Assembly: GCF_041504345.1 (NCBI RefSeq)
Contig: NZ_CP167895.1
Location: forward strand, 248,001 to 312,000
Length of the DNA: 64,000 nt
Direction of reading: 5' to 3'
Source of the DNA: Vibrio sp. BS-M-Sm-2
GTDB lineage: Bacteria; Pseudomonadota; Gammaproteobacteria; Enterobacterales; Vibrionaceae
Shown piece after piece: positions 7,757 through 16,342 of the stretch (the first letter of the stretch is position 1; every line of letters starts with the position of its first letter). Below the pieces are notes generated by a model. It did not search any database. It had not been told where the DNA came from and saw only the letters and a program-made list of their open reading frames with translations. The translations under genes and the position numbers were made by a program.

Positions 7757-9199
7757 ATGTTACGAACCTCTATCGCATTCCTCAGTGTCACAAGCTTAGC
7801 TGTATCTGCCAACGTCACCCCTCCCTCTGGACAAGACTGGATCAATCATGCTTCTGAAGGGCTTGCGCCTTATTGGATGATGCCGAGCGCTCAGGGCGAA
7901 CCGATAGGCAACTTCCCTACTTTTCGTTGTGATGATGGAACATTGCTTGATGTGACTAATGTTTGTCCTGAATTGAACAGAGGCTGGATCACGCCACACT
8001 TTGGCAAAGAGTTCACTCGGATGAAATCACGCCAAACCTACGCATATGGCGTGCTATACCACCTGACTGGTGATAAGCAGGCATTAGCGCTCGCTAAGCA
8101 AGGGGCTTACTACCTTATTGAACACTTAGAAGATAAACAAAATGGCGGTTTCATCAGCTTTACCAAAGGTGGGAAATCTGGGCTTGAGTGGCAACAGCGA
8201 ACGGCTCAAGATCAAGCGTATGCACTAGTTGGATTGGCAATGTACTACTACCTAACCCAAGACAAGCAGGTAGAGGAAGCGCTCATTGCCCAACAAGCAT
8301 TTATCTTTAATAAATATCGACTTAACGACAACAGCGGCCTAGCGTGGGTACTTACTGACGGCGTAGATGGCAAAGCCACTCAGCGGGAGTTGGTTGCACA
8401 GCTTGACCAGATTAACGGCTACATGCTGTTAGTAGCACCCCTGCTAAAAGAGCCTATCAAATCGAAATGGCTTGATGATCTGAATTGGCTGACAAAAACC
8501 ATGGTTGAGCACTACCACTCTGAAGATGAACAACGCTTCTACGGTGCCATTCACAGCAAAGCAGCCATGATGCCGAACGCCAATCACAACGATTTTGGGC
8601 ACACCATCAAAGCGTATTGGATGACTTATCTGACAGGCCAAACATTGAATAACTCTGAATGGTCGCAATTTGGCATCCAAGGGATGAAACACACCTTAGA
8701 GCAAGCTCAATACCAGAAAGAGTTCGTGAACGTCTCCCAATATTTTGGCGAGGAACTTCAGAATACGTGGAAAGGACAAGAGATTACTGGGTGGCAAAGC
8801 AAGCCAAACACTAATTGGGCGTCATCATGGGAATGGGCAGAGCTCGATCAAGCCGCAATGACGGTATCGCTTGTTGATGGTTCAATGAAAGAAGTTCTGC
8901 AATACACCCTGCCAACCTTTCATGATGTGTGGGTTGACCACAAATACGGTGGCGTAGGGCTTGAACCTAAGCGTACTAAGGCTTTTCATTGGGGCAACGG
9001 CTACCATCAATTTGAGCACGCGTTGATTGGTTATTTGTACGCGCAGCAAGTTGAGGACCAACCCGCGGTATTGCACTACGCAAGGCCAACCAACAGCAAG
9101 ATGCCAATGGAACCTTACTATTATCAAGGTGATGTGGTGGAGTTGGAGAGTCAAGTTGATGGAACGCAGAAGGTCAGTTTCAATAACATTCGACCGTAA
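7757..9199 (+). CDS. Secreted alpha/alpha-barrel protein resembling the AGE (N-acylglucosamine 2-epimerase) superfamily
   Basis: A 480-residue exported protein. The chosen start (MLRTSIAFLSVTSLAVSA) gives a clean signal peptide with cleavage after Ala18. An in-frame ATG 42 nt upstream would bury it behind a hydrophilic extension. The mature part has repeated helical segments and aromatic or His motifs typical of (alpha/alpha)6 barrels (RQTYAYGVLYHLTGDKQAL, NHNDFGHTIKAYWMTYLTG, FHWGNGYHQFEHALIGYLYA). These resemble AGE-type epimerases and related sugar-processing proteins. No specific enzyme can be named. A periplasmic location is unusual for that superfamily. It is transcribed alone and ends at a hairpin terminator. 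The ribosome site is weak (AAGAT). Confidence 0.65.
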   Translation: MLRTSIAFLSVTSLAVSANVTPPSGQDWINHASEGLAPYWMMPSAQGEPIGNFPTFRCDDGTLLDVTNVCPELNRGWITPHFGKEFTRMKSRQTYAYGVLYHLTGDKQALALAKQGAYYLIEHLEDKQNGGFISFTKGGKSGLEWQQRTAQDQAYALVGLAMYYYLTQDKQVEEALIAQQAFIFNKYRLNDNSGLAWVLTDGVDGKATQRELVAQLDQINGYMLLVAPLLKEPIKSKWLDDLNWLTKTMVEHYHSEDEQRFYGAIHSKAAMMPNANHNDFGHTIKAYWMTYLTGQTLNNSEWSQFGIQGMKHTLEQAQYQKEFVNVSQYFGEELQNTWKGQEITGWQSKPNTNWASSWEWAELDQAAMTVSLVDGSMKEVLQYTLPTFHDVWVDHKYGGVGLEPKRTKAFHWGNGYHQFEHALIGYLYAQQVEDQPAVLHYARPTNSKMPMEPYYYQGDVVELESQVDGTQKVSFNNIRP

Positions 9200-9276
9200 T
9201 ATATGAAATTCGCTAATCGATACTTTTAGCAGTGATTTACGGTTAAGACGGAAAAGATGAGTGACTAGCCGTTAGC

Positions 9277-9311
9277 AAAGCCTGAGAAGAGAAGACGCTT
9301 TTCAGGCTTTT
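9277..9311 (+). terminator. Hairpin terminator
   Basis: AAAGCCTGAGAAG pairs with CTTTTCAGGCTTT with one mismatch across a short loop, 78 nt after the stop of the secreted barrel protein. Confidence 0.6.
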
Positions 9312-9372
9312 AAAACACAGTTGAACGGCATTTATTGGTAGGGTTTGAAATTGGTATTTGAGCGATGAAGCC

Positions 9373-9414
9373 TTATCATTTATCATTTATCATTTATCAT
9401 TTATCATTTATCAC
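9373..9414. repeat. Heptanucleotide tandem repeat (TTATCAT)x5 plus one variant copy
   Basis: Five exact 7-bp units and a sixth ending in C, between two convergent genes. Short open frames across it are products of the repeat and are not supported as genes. Confidence 0.9.
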
Positions 9415-9441
9415 TTCAAAAAGCATAAGGCATTGCGGAAA

Positions 9442-9849
9442 TCACTTCTTCTTGTTCTGCTCAACCAGCTTTTCATTCCACGCTACGTTACCGTCCCGCT
9501 TGCTAACATCATATTCAGAACAAAACTGCGATATGGTCATGTTGTTGTCGCCAGTTGCTAGCTTTAGCGCTAACTGAACTTGCTGAAGCTTGCTTTGCAG
9601 ACGAAGGTTTTGGCCTGCCTTCGGGCTTTTTTCTTTGGCGAACTTTAAGGCGGCATGTTTACGCTCGGCAGCGCCAGCTCGGCGATCGGCTTCTGATAAT
9701 AGATATTTTAGCTGCGCGACACTTTTCCCTTTTTTGAAAGCAGGTTCAAGCAGTTCGACACACTCATCAAATGATGGATTTATAACATATGGATCAATTC
9801 TATGCGCTTGTTGACGCATCCACTCTAGCGCGAGCTTTTCATCTGACAT
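9442..9849 (-). CDS. Hypothetical protein, charged and helical
   Basis: A 135-residue protein from the chosen ATG (MSDEKLALEWMRQQAHRIDP). The frame stays open 17 codons further up to a TTG, but that extension has no better ribosome site. The protein is rich in Lys, Glu and Ala and predicted helical in the middle. I do not recognise the family. A conserved-looking tail (NNMTISQFCSEYDVSKRDGN) follows. No signal peptide or membrane segment is visible. It stands alone, convergent with the secreted barrel gene. Function unknown. Confidence 0.55.
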   Translation of the reverse strand: MSDEKLALEWMRQQAHRIDPYVINPSFDECVELLEPAFKKGKSVAQLKYLLSEADRRAGAAERKHAALKFAKEKSPKAGQNLRLQSKLQQVQLALKLATGDNNMTISQFCSEYDVSKRDGNVAWNEKLVEQNKKK

Positions 9850-9957
9850 TTTGCAATCTTTACCAATAAAACAGCCGTACATGGTATCGCTCAATAGCAA
9901 ACCGCTGCAATAAAAAATTGAGTAACTTTTGCCTTTTTAATTAGAGCTTGTAGTTAA

Positions 9958-10028
9958 GTATCAATAACGCCAAATCAGACAGCTCCCCCAACACCGCAAC
10001 GAAGAGCCAAACTTGACGCTATTGATAC
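9958..10028. repeat. Long-arm inverted repeat between two minus-strand genes
   Basis: GTATCAATAACGCCAA (9958-9973) matches the reverse complement of TTGACGCTATTGATAC (10013-10028) at 14 of 16 positions, with 39 nt between. It begins 15 nt past the stop of the ferric reductase gene. It may act as a terminator-like stem or be a relic of a small mobile element. Confidence 0.5.
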
Positions 10029-10042
10029 CTCATTCGGTCTTT

Positions 10043-11374
10043 TTAACGCATCACAAACAGCTCTTCGTGATAATTCTGGTCAACATTGAACTTGCACGCA
10101 TCGAGTTCTTTTTTAAGCGATGTTGAGAACAGCTCTGGCCCGCAGAAATACAGTTCATAATCGTTTAAATCACCACACTGATGAGCAATGCGTTCAGCGT
10201 TTAATCGAGGTGAATGCAAGGTGTCTATCACGTTCAAATTCACTCCAACTTGATGTGCAAGGTGCCATAACTCATCCACTAAATGCTCATCGACACCACG
10301 AGTACAATAGAACAGCTCGATGTGAGAGTGAGTCTTCTCTGTTTTGAGCGCTTCAAGCGTTGCAAAAAATGACGCTATCCCGACACCACCCGCAATCCAA
10401 ATTTGTGGCTTACTTAAGTCAAACTCAAGTCGACCATAAGGCCCTTCCACCGTAACCGCATCGCCCGCATTTACTCGTTCATAAAGACCATTAGTAAAGT
10501 CACCCAACTCTTTAATCAAGAAGCGCAGTTCTGAATCTTCGCTGCCCGAAACAATGGTAAACGGGTGCGGGTCTTCATTGCCGAAGCGCAAGTACGCAAA
10601 CTGCCCTGCTTTGTGTCCTCGCCAAGATGTATCGGGCTTTAGCACCAACTCCATCACTTCGGCTTGTGGAAAATATCGAGTGGAAGAAACAGCAGCAGAG
10701 TGACGATTACGACGCCCTACAAAACCAAACAAACTGTAAATCGCCGCGATAGACCCAACCAAAGCAAAAGTCACAGTTAGGTAATAAATAGGCTGGCCCC
10801 AATAGGCATGTTTGAGCAGTAATACCGAGTGAAACGCGATCAACAGATACGCGACAGACATCAAGCGATGTGACAATTTAAACGGTTTGTATTTCACTGC
10901 CGCCCACAACGACGCCACCAGTAAAACAAGCAATAGATAGAAACCCCACTCGCCAATATTTTCAGCGAAACCGTGTAGCCCATTGACCCACGCTTCCCAA
11001 CCAGACAAAGTTCTTGCCGGGCCGGAACCATCATGGCGAACAGGCTTAGCCAACACTCCAGACATCACTAGCCACTTAGGGATCTGGTACCACAACCAGT
11101 GTGTCACACCCAGAGCTACGCCACCGATACCCAACCATTTGTGGACTCGATACGCTTTATCCATGCCGTTGAGCCAATTCTCAACCATAGGCAAACGCAT
11201 CGCCAAGATCATGGTGATGGACATTAACATCAGAGACAAAATACCCGAGTACTGAATCATGGCGGAGCGCCATTCAAATACGTTGCTTGAAGCGAAGAGT
11301 TGCGGTTCCATCGCAAACCAAAAGGCTGACATTATGGCAATCATTGCCCAGAGGATATTGCGGACTGTTTTCAT
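10043..11374 (-). CDS. Ferric-reductase-like flavocytochrome (membrane haem domain plus FAD/NAD reductase)
   Basis: A 443-residue protein. The N-terminal half has about six membrane helices of the ferric reductase/NADPH-oxidase type, with haem-ligand candidate histidines in HKWLGIGGVALGVTHWLWY and HRLMSVAYLLIAFHSVLL. The C-terminal half is a ferredoxin-reductase module. It has an FAD site (PHPFTIVSG near residue 273), a nucleotide-binding loop (WIAGGVGIASFFATLEAL near 330) and the terminal YFCGPELF motif. Such proteins pass electrons from NAD(P)H across the inner membrane to ferric iron, oxygen or other acceptors; the acceptor here is not predictable. It is divergent from a flavin reductase-like gene, a possible partner. 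Confidence 0.85.
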   Translation of the reverse strand: MKTVRNILWAMIAIMSAFWFAMEPQLFASSNVFEWRSAMIQYSGILSLMLMSITMILAMRLPMVENWLNGMDKAYRVHKWLGIGGVALGVTHWLWYQIPKWLVMSGVLAKPVRHDGSGPARTLSGWEAWVNGLHGFAENIGEWGFYLLLVLLVASLWAAVKYKPFKLSHRLMSVAYLLIAFHSVLLLKHAYWGQPIYYLTVTFALVGSIAAIYSLFGFVGRRNRHSAAVSSTRYFPQAEVMELVLKPDTSWRGHKAGQFAYLRFGNEDPHPFTIVSGSEDSELRFLIKELGDFTNGLYERVNAGDAVTVEGPYGRLEFDLSKPQIWIAGGVGIASFFATLEALKTEKTHSHIELFYCTRGVDEHLVDELWHLAHQVGVNLNVIDTLHSPRLNAERIAHQCGDLNDYELYFCGPELFSTSLKKELDACKFNVDQNYHEELFVMR

Positions 11375-11552
11375 TTTTTAACACTCATAAAGACGACATC
11401 ATTACTTTAGCTTGCGTGATGTAAAGCGACGTCAACATACGTAAATCTATGCAAAGGCACACGCTCAGCTGATCGTTAGAGGGGGCTTCCGCGTAAATAT
11501 AATTTGGTTAGTAAACAAATCGTCGAAAACAAAAATGAGAAGAAGAGAAGAT

Positions 11553-12254
11553 ATGAAGGACATGACCCTTTCAAGACAAGATATACAAACGATGGATCAG
11601 CGAGAGCGCGCTCGCTTAATTAACTCCTTATCGGGGTTCAAGAGCGCAAACCTGATTGGTACGTGTGATAAACAAGGGCTAGAAAATCTTGCTGTGGTGA
11701 GCTCTGTGGTTCATCTAGGGTCAAACCCACCTTTGTTTGGCTTCATAGTTCGGCCAGCAGAGAGCCGTCGCCACACCTTGGACAACATTCTCGAAACCAA
11801 ACACTTCACCATCAACAGCATTGGCGCTGACTTTGTTCAAAAAGCGCATCAAACCTCGGCTCGTTATCCAAAGTCGGCATCCGAATTCAAAGCCGTTGGG
11901 CTCACCCCTTATTATGACGACATGTTTCCCGCGCCGTTTGTATTAGAAAGTGCACTCAAGATAGGGCTGGTTTTGAAAGAACAGATATCAATAGAGAGTA
12001 ATCAAACCCAGATGCTGATTGGAGAGGTTATTACGATTCAAGCACCCAAGCGTGCCGTGATGCCGGATGGCTACCTTGATTTAGAAGCGCTAGATTTAGT
12101 CACGATTTCAGGGCTCGATAGCTACCACGTCACGCAAAGGCTTCACCGATTGAGTTACGCCAAGCCAAATAAGTCTCTGTTTCCGCTGACCCACGAAGGT
12201 ACCCCAACCTCATGGGAGGCTTTCGAACACAACCTAACTCATTTTGTTCGGTAA
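11553..12254 (+). CDS. Flavin reductase-like FMN-binding protein (flavoredoxin type)
   Basis: A 233-residue protein of the FMN-binding split-barrel flavin reductase family. The core is visible as ANLIGTCDKQGLENLAVVSS, followed by PPLFGFIVRPAESRRHTLDN and KHFTINSI, the typical FMN-binding strands. The ATG at 11553 is preferred to the upstream one at 11535 because a purine-rich AGAAGAGAAG precedes it. Members reduce flavins or act as electron carriers in the cytoplasm. It is divergent from the ferric-reductase-like gene, so the two may share a redox role; this is inference from position only. Confidence 0.75.
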   Translation: MKDMTLSRQDIQTMDQRERARLINSLSGFKSANLIGTCDKQGLENLAVVSSVVHLGSNPPLFGFIVRPAESRRHTLDNILETKHFTINSIGADFVQKAHQTSARYPKSASEFKAVGLTPYYDDMFPAPFVLESALKIGLVLKEQISIESNQTQMLIGEVITIQAPKRAVMPDGYLDLEALDLVTISGLDSYHVTQRLHRLSYAKPNKSLFPLTHEGTPTSWEAFEHNLTHFVR

Positions 12255-12344
12255 TTTAGTCACAAAGGTGTTAACTTTCTAAGCTTAACCTAATGCGCAC
12301 ACAACAGTTCTAAACTGCATCTACCACCATTTCCAAGGACTCTT

Positions 12345-13136
12345 TTGAAGTTAACCCACTTTAAATACAAGACTCGCAAAGGCCCAGACTATCGCCATGG
12401 TGATCAGGTGTCTTTCATGGACATCAAGCAGACCTTTGGTATGGGCAGTATTCGCGTGGGTGCTTGGGTAACCAAAGAAGAGAAAGAGCTGGCTGCGAAT
12501 CTGATATTCGACTCGCTTGCAGACTTGGCTTACATCTTGGCTCTGCCGCCAGAAGCCATTGGCCTGCGCGGCACATTAGGCTTAGCGTTTGGCAGTGGTG
12601 GCAGAAAAGGCGTGCAAGCACACTACGCACCGAACCAACGAGAATTAGCCCTTGCCAAGAACGCTGGTGCTGGTGCACTCGCCCACGAGTTTTGGCATGC
12701 GTTTGACCACTATATTGCCGAAAAAGCGTTTGAGATTGGTGACACCTCAGGTCCTCGAAAACACATCTTGTTCGCTAGCAACTGTTGGTTACACGATAGA
12801 AAGGTGCGACCTCACCCATTAAACGAGAGTTTGATGTCTCTGTTCGATGCCACACTACTCAGTGACAACAACCTGGATAAGCACGACTACGTTGCGCGCA
12901 GTGTTATTGCCGACAAAGCGACATCTGCTCGTTATTTCTCGTTACCAACAGAGATGATGGCGCGCGCTTTTGAATCTGCGATTGAATCCTGCTCAGATAT
13001 CGAAAACAGTTACCTAGTTGATGGCACAACCAAACCAGATATGTTCCCTCTGTACCCCGACCTCGCTCATAGAGAGGAAATCTACAATGCGATGCAAGGC
13101 TATTTTGCACCATTAGGGCGGTCTTTAAGTAAGTAA
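12345..13136 (+). CDS. CLCA_X/LPD1-like protein with an HExxH-type metal motif
   Basis: A 263-residue cytoplasmic protein starting at TTG, with AAGGAC 5 nt upstream. The centre carries LGLAFGSGGRKG followed 40 residues later by GALAHEFWHAFDHY (about residues 107-122). That is a zinc-metallopeptidase-like HExxH with an extra His. The pairing of LAFG-G and ALAHE-HA-DHY is the signature I associate with the LPD1 domain of large polyvalent phage or mobile-element proteins, and with the chromosomal CLCA_X family of Vibrionaceae. It is presumably a small intracellular protease or peptidase, but the activity is inferred from the motif alone. It is followed by a DUF4144 gene that may be co-transcribed. 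Confidence 0.65.
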   Translation: MKLTHFKYKTRKGPDYRHGDQVSFMDIKQTFGMGSIRVGAWVTKEEKELAANLIFDSLADLAYILALPPEAIGLRGTLGLAFGSGGRKGVQAHYAPNQRELALAKNAGAGALAHEFWHAFDHYIAEKAFEIGDTSGPRKHILFASNCWLHDRKVRPHPLNESLMSLFDATLLSDNNLDKHDYVARSVIADKATSARYFSLPTEMMARAFESAIESCSDIENSYLVDGTTKPDMFPLYPDLAHREEIYNAMQGYFAPLGRSLSK

Positions 13137-13226
13137 CGTTTTGAACAGTCAGGACAATAGGTGATCCAAGGTTCAAAACTGTTTATAGTCGACACAAACT
13201 TCAACACACATGATTTAGAGGCAGTA

Positions 13227-13550
13227 ATGATCAGTTGGCCATCTTTAGTAAAACTCGACGGTGATGATGAACTTATTTACGTCGCATCCGAAAAAGAATT
13301 TCAGGCAGAATGCTCAGATATGATCTTGGGCGAAGATGATTACCTCATCGATTCTGAAGGCGACAGCTACTCACTTGAATCAAGATCAAATCAACTGTCT
13401 CTAGCTAAACGAGCTGAGCAGTATTCAGTTGAAAACGTGACCAAACTGATTCGAAATCACGAGTTCCAGAAAGCAGAAGTATGCCTGATGAAGATCCACT
13501 TCCTGACTGTCGAAGAAGCAATTCAGTCTTTGGCTTTTGAGCCACGTTAA
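13227..13550 (+). CDS. DUF4144-like small acidic protein
   Basis: A 107-residue protein starting MISWPSLVKLDGDDELIYVA, which I recognise as the opening of DUF4144 proteins found in Vibrio and relatives. GAGG stands 5 nt before this ATG. A GTG 66 nt upstream (13161), with AGGAC before it, would extend the protein to 129 residues and cannot be excluded. It is acidic, with no signal peptide or membrane segment. The function of the family is unknown. It lies 90 nt after the LPD1-like gene and ends at a strong bidirectional terminator. Confidence 0.65.
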   Translation: MISWPSLVKLDGDDELIYVASEKEFQAECSDMILGEDDYLIDSEGDSYSLESRSNQLSLAKRAEQYSVENVTKLIRNHEFQKAEVCLMKIHFLTVEEAIQSLAFEPR

Positions 13551-13593
13551 GATTGGTCGCTGATACAAATCAGGCTCGTTAAACAGTGGATAC

Positions 13594-13622
13594 AAAAACA
13601 GCGCCGAATAAGCGCTGTTTTT
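13594..13622. terminator. Bidirectional terminator
   Basis: AAAAACAGCGC / GCGCTGTTTTT around a 7-nt loop. It has a T-run in both directions, between convergent genes. Confidence 0.85.
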
Positions 13623-13656
13623 CAAAATCAAATCGAGTATCCAATAAATTCAGTAC

Positions 13657-14505
13657 TCAAACCATAAACGCCATGGTTACTTCAGCGGTGTCTTTTACCG
13701 ATTCTGCGTACTCTTCGTACTCAGCCACCAACTGATTAATCAAGACGTCGACCAAAAGCAATGCACTTACTTTTGATGCGAATGCACCGCCAGTTAAAGG
13801 GCCTTCTGGTCTAGCGGCAACCAACACTTCATCAGAAGTCACTGATAATGGGCTATGGCGAATGTTAGTTAAGCTCACAACTGGAGACTGTTGGCTCTTC
13901 GCTCTTGTCACGGCATACACCACATCTTTCGTTGAACCCGAGCTTGAAATCGCAAACCACAGATCACTTGTTTTCGACTTAACGGCACGCATCGCTGCAA
14001 TATGAGTGTCTTCAAACATGGTCGAGCATTTACCTATTCGAGTTAAGCGAAAAGATAAGTAACGACCAACAATGCTCGATGCCCCAACACCGACACAATG
14101 AATATTGTCGGCTTCATGAATCATCTGACAAATACGATCAATCTGCTTTCTATCTATCAGTGTACTGGTGTCTTGCAGGCTGGTAATCGCACTTTGGGTC
14201 GCGCTGTCAATTCGATCTGCATTCTCATTAAGGGGTTCATTTGCTTTCTGTGATCGCGGCTGGCTTAGCTCAATTGCCAATCCCATTCGAAAGTCAGAGT
14301 AACCTTTAAAGCCCAAGTCTCGACACAAGCGAATCACGGTCGCTTCACTTGTCGTAGTATCTCTTGCTAACTCTGTAATGGTTAGGTATTGAGCGCTATC
14401 AGCGTTAGATACAATAAAATCAGCCACTTTCTTTAATTTAGGGCTGTAACCTTCCATGCCATAGCGAAGGCGAGAGAGTAAATTGACTTGAGATTGTGCG
14501 TTCAT
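13657..14505 (-). CDS. RpiR/MurR-family regulator with SIS domain (amino-sugar island regulator)
   Basis: A 282-residue regulator. An N-terminal RpiR-type helix-turn-helix (about residues 1-77; LTITELARDTTTSEATVIRL) is joined to a phosphosugar-binding SIS domain (about 110-255; IHCVGVGASSIVGRYLSFRL and the SSSGSTKDV loop). RpiR proteins sense sugar phosphates. It sits next to a PTS transporter, nanE and nagA, so the likely signal is an N-acetylhexosamine-6-phosphate, as for NanR-type RpiR regulators in Vibrio. Two matching palindromes in the PTS/nanE intergenic region are its probable operators. A hairpin terminator separates it from the upstream PTS gene, so it may have its own promoter. Confidence 0.85.
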   Translation of the reverse strand: MNAQSQVNLLSRLRYGMEGYSPKLKKVADFIVSNADSAQYLTITELARDTTTSEATVIRLCRDLGFKGYSDFRMGLAIELSQPRSQKANEPLNENADRIDSATQSAITSLQDTSTLIDRKQIDRICQMIHEADNIHCVGVGASSIVGRYLSFRLTRIGKCSTMFEDTHIAAMRAVKSKTSDLWFAISSSGSTKDVVYAVTRAKSQQSPVVSLTNIRHSPLSVTSDEVLVAARPEGPLTGGAFASKVSALLLVDVLINQLVAEYEEYAESVKDTAEVTMAFMV

Positions 14506-14561
14506 AGTGCTCTTGATTCCATAACTAACGCAGTGAGTATAACGTAATTTCCAAACAACAA

Positions 14562-14583
14562 GAACCTAGCGATTGCTAGGCTC
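14562..14583 (-). terminator. Terminator after the PTS gene
   Basis: On the minus strand GAGCCTAGC-AATC-GCTAGGTTC is followed by TTGTTGTTT. It lies between the PTS gene and the RpiR regulator and would limit read-through. One G-T pair in the stem. Confidence 0.6.
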
Positions 14584-14599
14584 TTATCTCAATTAATTG

Positions 14600-16207
14600 T
14601 TATAACTGATATTTTTCGATTATCTGATTCTTATAGGTTTCAGCCTGAGTTCCGTAAATCAACTGAATACCATTGCCGGAGCGAATCACTCCTTTGGCAT
14701 CCAACGATTTCCAAACCTCATCACTGGCAGGTAACTCACTGTCTTTCACAGTAATTCGCAGGCGAGTGATACAAGCGTCAATCGAAGCAATGTTCTCTTT
14801 ACCACCTAAATTCGTCACGATGTCATCAATCAGCCCACCTTCTTTACCGCTATAGTCTTTACGTGTGTAAAGTTTGCTCTCAGCATCGTTACGGCCCGGT
14901 GTTGAATAATTGAACTTGCGAATCATAAAGCTGAACACAAAGTAGTAAATCACAGAGTAAATCGGGCCAAGGATCAGAATCCATTGATACGATGTCTTCG
15001 CTGTTCCTTGTAACAGACCAAAGAAGGTAAAGTCGATGATACCGCGAGAGAAAGTAATGCCAACCGCGACGTCCAGCATGTGCATCAACATGTAAGCGAT
15101 GCCTTCTAGCACTGCGTGTACCGCGTACAATGCTGGTGCAACAAACAAGAAAGTAAACTCTAGTGGCTCAGTAATACCTGTCAGGAACGACGTTAACGCA
15201 GCTGAGAACAAGATACCTTTTACTTTGGCTTTATTCTTATCGTCTGCACAGCGGTACATAGCTAAAGCTGCGGCAGGCAGGCCAAACATCATTGGTAAGA
15301 AGCCACCGGTCATTGTGCGTGTTGCTTCAGAGCTAAAATGTACCGTCGCTGGATCAGCGAGCTGAGCAAAGAAAATCTTTTGGCCACCAGCGACCATTTC
15401 ACCGGCAACTTCTTGTACGCCACCTAATTCGGTATACCAGAACAATGGGTAAATCGCATGATGGAGACCAAATACGTTCAATAGACGCATCAATGAACCG
15501 TAGAAGAAAGTACCGATGTACCCCATTGCAGAGAAGGCTTCACCTGCAAAAACGATAGATTTAAAAATTGGTGGCCAGATGAATGGGAACACAAATGCTA
15601 ACGGAATAAAGAACACCATTGTCATGACGGGTACTAAGCGGTTTCCGCTAAAGAACGCCAAATAATCAGGTAGTGTCACGTTTGAGAAACGGTTAGTGAT
15701 AAACGCCGATAGTAGGCCACACGTAATACCGCCAAAAACACCTGTTTGTAGGGTAAATATGCCAAGCTCTTTGGTATACAGAGAGGCTAAACCCACCGCT
15801 TCATCCGCATTGGCGCCAGCCGCAATAAGCCCCTCAATACTGGTAGTCTCTGGTGAGAATCCCTGGAAACCAAGTACTGCACCAATCACTGTGTGAAATA
15901 ATAAGAAGCCAAGTACTGCGGAGAGTGCCGCTGTTTCTTTATTATTATTCGCCATACCAATCGCAACGCCAACTGCAAATAGCAATGGTAGGTTTACAAA
16001 CACGAATAGACCCGCTTGGAAACAGAGTACCAAAAACTGATTGGCAAGCGTTCCTGGAGCTAAGAAGGTCAGATTATAAGTTTCAATGAGTGGCCCACTC
16101 GTAAATGCCCCACCAACCCCAAGTAAAATACCCGCCATTGGCAAAACAGCAATGGGCAACATAAATGCCCGACCGATCTTTTGTAGTACAGAAAAGATAC
16201 CGTTCAT
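14600..16207 (-). CDS. PTS system EIICB component of the glucose/N-acetylglucosamine family
   Basis: A 535-residue phosphotransferase permease. The membrane EIIC domain (about residues 1-400) shows family motifs: GRAFMLPIAVLPMAGILLGVGG, a YPLFWYTELGG segment and GITEPLEFTFLFVAPALYAVH. The EIIB domain (about 455-535) has the phosphorylated cysteine in IDACITRLRITV. The EIIA domain found in NagE is absent, so a separate EIIA-Glc type protein must phosphorylate it. It is divergent from nanE-nagA. That suggests it imports and phosphorylates an N-acetylated hexosamine, most simply N-acetylmannosamine to its 6-phosphate for NanE. The substrate is inference. Confidence 0.88.
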   Translation of the reverse strand: MNGIFSVLQKIGRAFMLPIAVLPMAGILLGVGGAFTSGPLIETYNLTFLAPGTLANQFLVLCFQAGLFVFVNLPLLFAVGVAIGMANNNKETAALSAVLGFLLFHTVIGAVLGFQGFSPETTSIEGLIAAGANADEAVGLASLYTKELGIFTLQTGVFGGITCGLLSAFITNRFSNVTLPDYLAFFSGNRLVPVMTMVFFIPLAFVFPFIWPPIFKSIVFAGEAFSAMGYIGTFFYGSLMRLLNVFGLHHAIYPLFWYTELGGVQEVAGEMVAGGQKIFFAQLADPATVHFSSEATRTMTGGFLPMMFGLPAAALAMYRCADDKNKAKVKGILFSAALTSFLTGITEPLEFTFLFVAPALYAVHAVLEGIAYMLMHMLDVAVGITFSRGIIDFTFFGLLQGTAKTSYQWILILGPIYSVIYYFVFSFMIRKFNYSTPGRNDAESKLYTRKDYSGKEGGLIDDIVTNLGGKENIASIDACITRLRITVKDSELPASDEVWKSLDAKGVIRSGNGIQLIYGTQAETYKNQIIEKYQL

Positions 16208-16295
16208 GTACCCTCCAAACCCTTTGATTTATTAAAATTGTATTTAAACCGCTATGCAGCTCCCCTTAATCGAGTCAATTATCAACACAATAAAA

Positions 16296-16322
16296 ATTTT
16301 CTTCAAACACCATGAAGAAAAT
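16296..16322. promoter_or_regulatory. Operator palindrome 1 (TCTTCA-N7-TGAAGA), PTS side
   Basis: ATTTTCTTCA and TGAAGAAAAT form perfect 10-bp arms around a 7-nt spacer. The same core and the same 7-nt spacer recur 47 bp away, as expected for a dimeric RpiR-type regulator. Confidence 0.7.
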
Positions 16323-16342
16323 ATGTGATCGGTATAAAAAAT

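Noticed and set aside
9358..9577. Two overlapping small frames across the TTATCAT repeats
   Set aside because: Their N-termini are just the translated repeat (YHLSFII) and their C-termini are antisense to the next gene.
12424..12706. Open frames on both strands inside the LPD1-like gene
   Set aside because: They overlap a well-supported gene, are Arg- and Ser-rich in the way shadow frames are, and match nothing.
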